Positions 5,638 to 5,713 of a stretch of 5,713 bases of DNA are shown piece by piece. The notes beneath the pieces were generated by a model. The model saw only the letters and a list, made by a program, of their open reading frames with translations. It did no database searches and had not been told where the DNA came from. Position 1 is the first letter of the stretch. The number at the start of each line of letters is the position of its first letter. The stretch is taken from positions 1 to 5,713 of the forward strand of contig JAJZYV010000141.1 of NCBI GenBank assembly GCA_021797955.1, written 5' to 3'. Position numbers and translations under genes: made by a program. This DNA is from Thermoplasmata archaeon (GTDB taxonomy: Archaea; Thermoplasmatota; Thermoplasmata; Thermoplasmatales; Thermoplasmataceae).

Positions 5638-5713
5638 AGGTCAGAATACCATGGACCAAGGAGAATTCAGATCCAGTGAGATTACGCCATGAGCCTGCGG
5701 GGCAGGTAGTACC
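5638..5713. other. Unassigned 3' end of window
   Basis: No recognisable gene was found on either strand. A short perfect stem, CCTGC (5694-5698) and GCAGG (5702-5706) around GGG, lies close to the window edge. It could be part of a structured RNA or element end that continues beyond the window, or chance. One frame is open from ATG 5568 to the end of the window, with a CQHC pair, but it resembles no family I know. Confidence 0.3.

Noticed and set aside
5568..5713. Frame open from ATG 5568 to the window edge with a CQHC pair, possible start of a new gene
   Set aside because: Only 48 codons are visible, there is no Shine-Dalgarno or clear TATA box at a useful distance, and the sequence matches no family I recognise. 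It cannot be decided without the bases beyond the window.
1..5713. CRISPR arrays, tRNA or rRNA genes, long direct repeats
   Set aside because: No regularly spaced repeats, cloverleaf-like sequence or rRNA-like stretch was seen on either strand; almost all bases are accounted for by five protein genes and one partial gene.

Overview
The window most resembles a piece of an acidophilic or thermophilic archaeal chromosome, probably of the Thermoplasmatales type. Four things point that way: a glycosidase that is closest, from memory, to the Sulfolobus LacS branch of GH1; a TrmB-type regulator; heavy use of AGG, AGA and ATA codons; and two genes that look leaderless, with a TATA-like box about 25 bases before the ATG and no Shine-Dalgarno sequence. 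No rRNA or other taxonomic marker is present, so this placement is inference. All confident genes lie on the + strand and leave almost no free space.

Region 1 (1-2918) is the downstream part of an Opp/Dpp-family ABC importer operon: the last 63 codons of a DppB-like permease, a complete DppC-like permease that starts with TTG, and two ATPases in the order F-type then D-type. The genes are packed with a 2-nt gap, a 14-nt overlap and a 5-nt gap, so they are probably co-transcribed. The rest of the first permease and the substrate-binding protein would be expected upstream of base 1.

Region 2 (2919-3984) holds a TrmB-family transcription regulator with its own predicted promoter in a 37-nt gap. 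A small inverted repeat lies between the TATA box and the start codon.

Region 3 (3985-5466) holds a GH1 beta-glycosidase with both catalytic glutamates, again behind a predicted leaderless promoter. The likeliest reading is a beta-glycoside utilisation locus: the ABC importer brings in short beta-linked oligosaccharides or beta-galactosides, the GH1 enzyme hydrolyses them in the cytoplasm, and the TrmB-like protein senses the sugar and controls one or more of the promoters. The Opp/Dpp family name alone would suggest peptides, but characterised archaeal members of this family also carry sugars such as cellobiose.

Region 4 (5467-5713) has no convincing intact gene. One frame, interrupted by stops, carries residues reminiscent of the C-terminal domain of IS110-family transposases, so it may be a decayed insertion-sequence fragment. 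No wholly new system was found. The parts most worth a second look are the predicted regulation, the remodelled loops of the GH1 enzyme, and the substrate assignment of the transporter.
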